This document shows positions 63,858 through 64,000 of a stretch of 64,000 nt of DNA, piece after piece (positions within the stretch are counted from its first letter, which is position 1; each line of letters begins with the position of its first letter). The notes beneath the pieces are model-generated. The model saw nothing but the letters and a program-made list of their open reading frames with translations. It was not told where the DNA came from and did no database searches. Source of the stretch: Opitutus sp. (GTDB lineage Bacteria; Verrucomicrobiota; Verrucomicrobiae; Opitutales; Opitutaceae); the NCBI GenBank assembly GCA_009695065.1, contig SIBR01000013.1:15344-79343 (forward strand). The letters are read 5' to 3'. Position numbers and translations under genes: made by a program.

Positions 63858-64000
63858 TGATCCCCCGAAATCTGGTCCACTTGTAATGTTAGTCTGCGGC
63901 CCTAAAAGGAGCCCAGACCATGAAAGGCAAGAGCCACACGACGGAACAGAAGATCCGCATTTTGCGGGAAGCCGATGGCGGCAAGAGCATCGTGGCAGTG
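63858..64000 (+). mobile_element. IS3-type element, left end (continues beyond the window)
   Basis: It begins TGATCCCCCGAAATCTGGTC and is nearly identical to the complement of 39350-39412, including the leader CGGCCCTAAAAGGAGCCCAG before the ATG. This makes it a second copy of the element at 39084-39412, here possibly intact. It is nested in the IS5-type transposase gene. Confidence 0.85.
63920..64000 (+). CDS. IS3-type transposase orfA, N-terminal part (cut by window edge)
   Basis: 27 codons from the ATG at 63920: MKGKSHTTEQKIRILREADG then GKSIVAV. This is the start of the helix-turn-helix orfA of an IS3-type element and differs from the copy at 39350 at only a few residues. AGGAG lies 8 bp before the ATG. 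Whether the rest is intact cannot be seen. Confidence 0.8.
   Translation, partial: MKGKSHTTEQKIRILREADGGKSIVAV

Overview
The window is high-GC DNA (clearly above 60% over most of its length) from what looks like a member of the Verrucomicrobiota, most likely near Opitutaceae. This is inferred from gene content. There are PVC-type membrane-bound dehydrogenase/cytochrome c proteins, a PSCyt1/DUF1549/DUF1553 protein paired with a DUF1501 protein, several DUF1080 proteins, a CehA-like metallohydrolase, and Gram-negative envelope genes (lpxI, MipA/OmpV, lipocalin, AsmA-like). No 16S or other phylogenetic marker is present.

Layout. 1-3.2 kb: ahcY (cut by the window edge) and metK of the SAM cycle, a response-regulator stub, then ribE-udg. 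3.4-5.4 kb: an ECF sigma / two secreted proteins / zinc-finger anti-sigma operon. 5.5-8.2 kb: a translationally coupled pair of HtrA-like proteins, one with an intact protease triad and one without. 8.2-16 kb: leuS, a collapsed exopolysaccharide locus, lpxI, a bifunctional-nuclease family gene, dus, sufT and a DUF1080 gene. 16-33.6 kb: mostly secreted catabolic genes. These are two large PVC dehydrogenase/cytochromes, a beta-lactamase-NamZ fusion, an M20 peptidase, a GlcG/HbpS protein, two paralogous esterases, a sialidase-like protein and an aldehyde dehydrogenase. ppk1 follows, then a tRNA-Ser(CGA).

36-49 kb is a mosaic of debris. It holds remnants of IS5-, IS3- and IS481-type elements, truncated phosphatase and VOC genes, and a family of short palindromic REP-like repeats. 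It also holds an AT-rich Bacteroidota-like esterase set between two such repeats, a second fragment of an ABC exporter 3' end, and an ABC exporter whose nucleotide-binding domain has lost its Walker A segment. Functional genes interleaved here are CehA, MipA/OmpV, a lipocalin, and a very large copper-monooxygenase/cytochrome/redoxin fusion. 49-63.5 kb: a PQQ dehydrogenase with a cytochrome c domain inside its propeller, an AsmA-like protein, a DUF1080 / SelA-like PLP enzyme / PIG-L deacetylase cluster, a sialidase remnant, a collapsed sigma/anti-sigma pair and the PSCyt-DUF1501 pair. The window ends in an IS5-type remnant that has itself been entered by an IS3-type element.

Themes. Many intact genes encode exported enzymes for polysaccharide, peptidoglycan or amino-sugar turnover, with cytochrome-linked dehydrogenases that could pass electrons from periplasmic oxidations. 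The other theme is decay: at least ten broken genes, several formed by deletions that fuse remnants of neighbouring genes, and three carrying single in-frame TAG codons. I found no CRISPR array, prophage or complete integrative element. All family names rest on reading the sequence by eye; no search was run.
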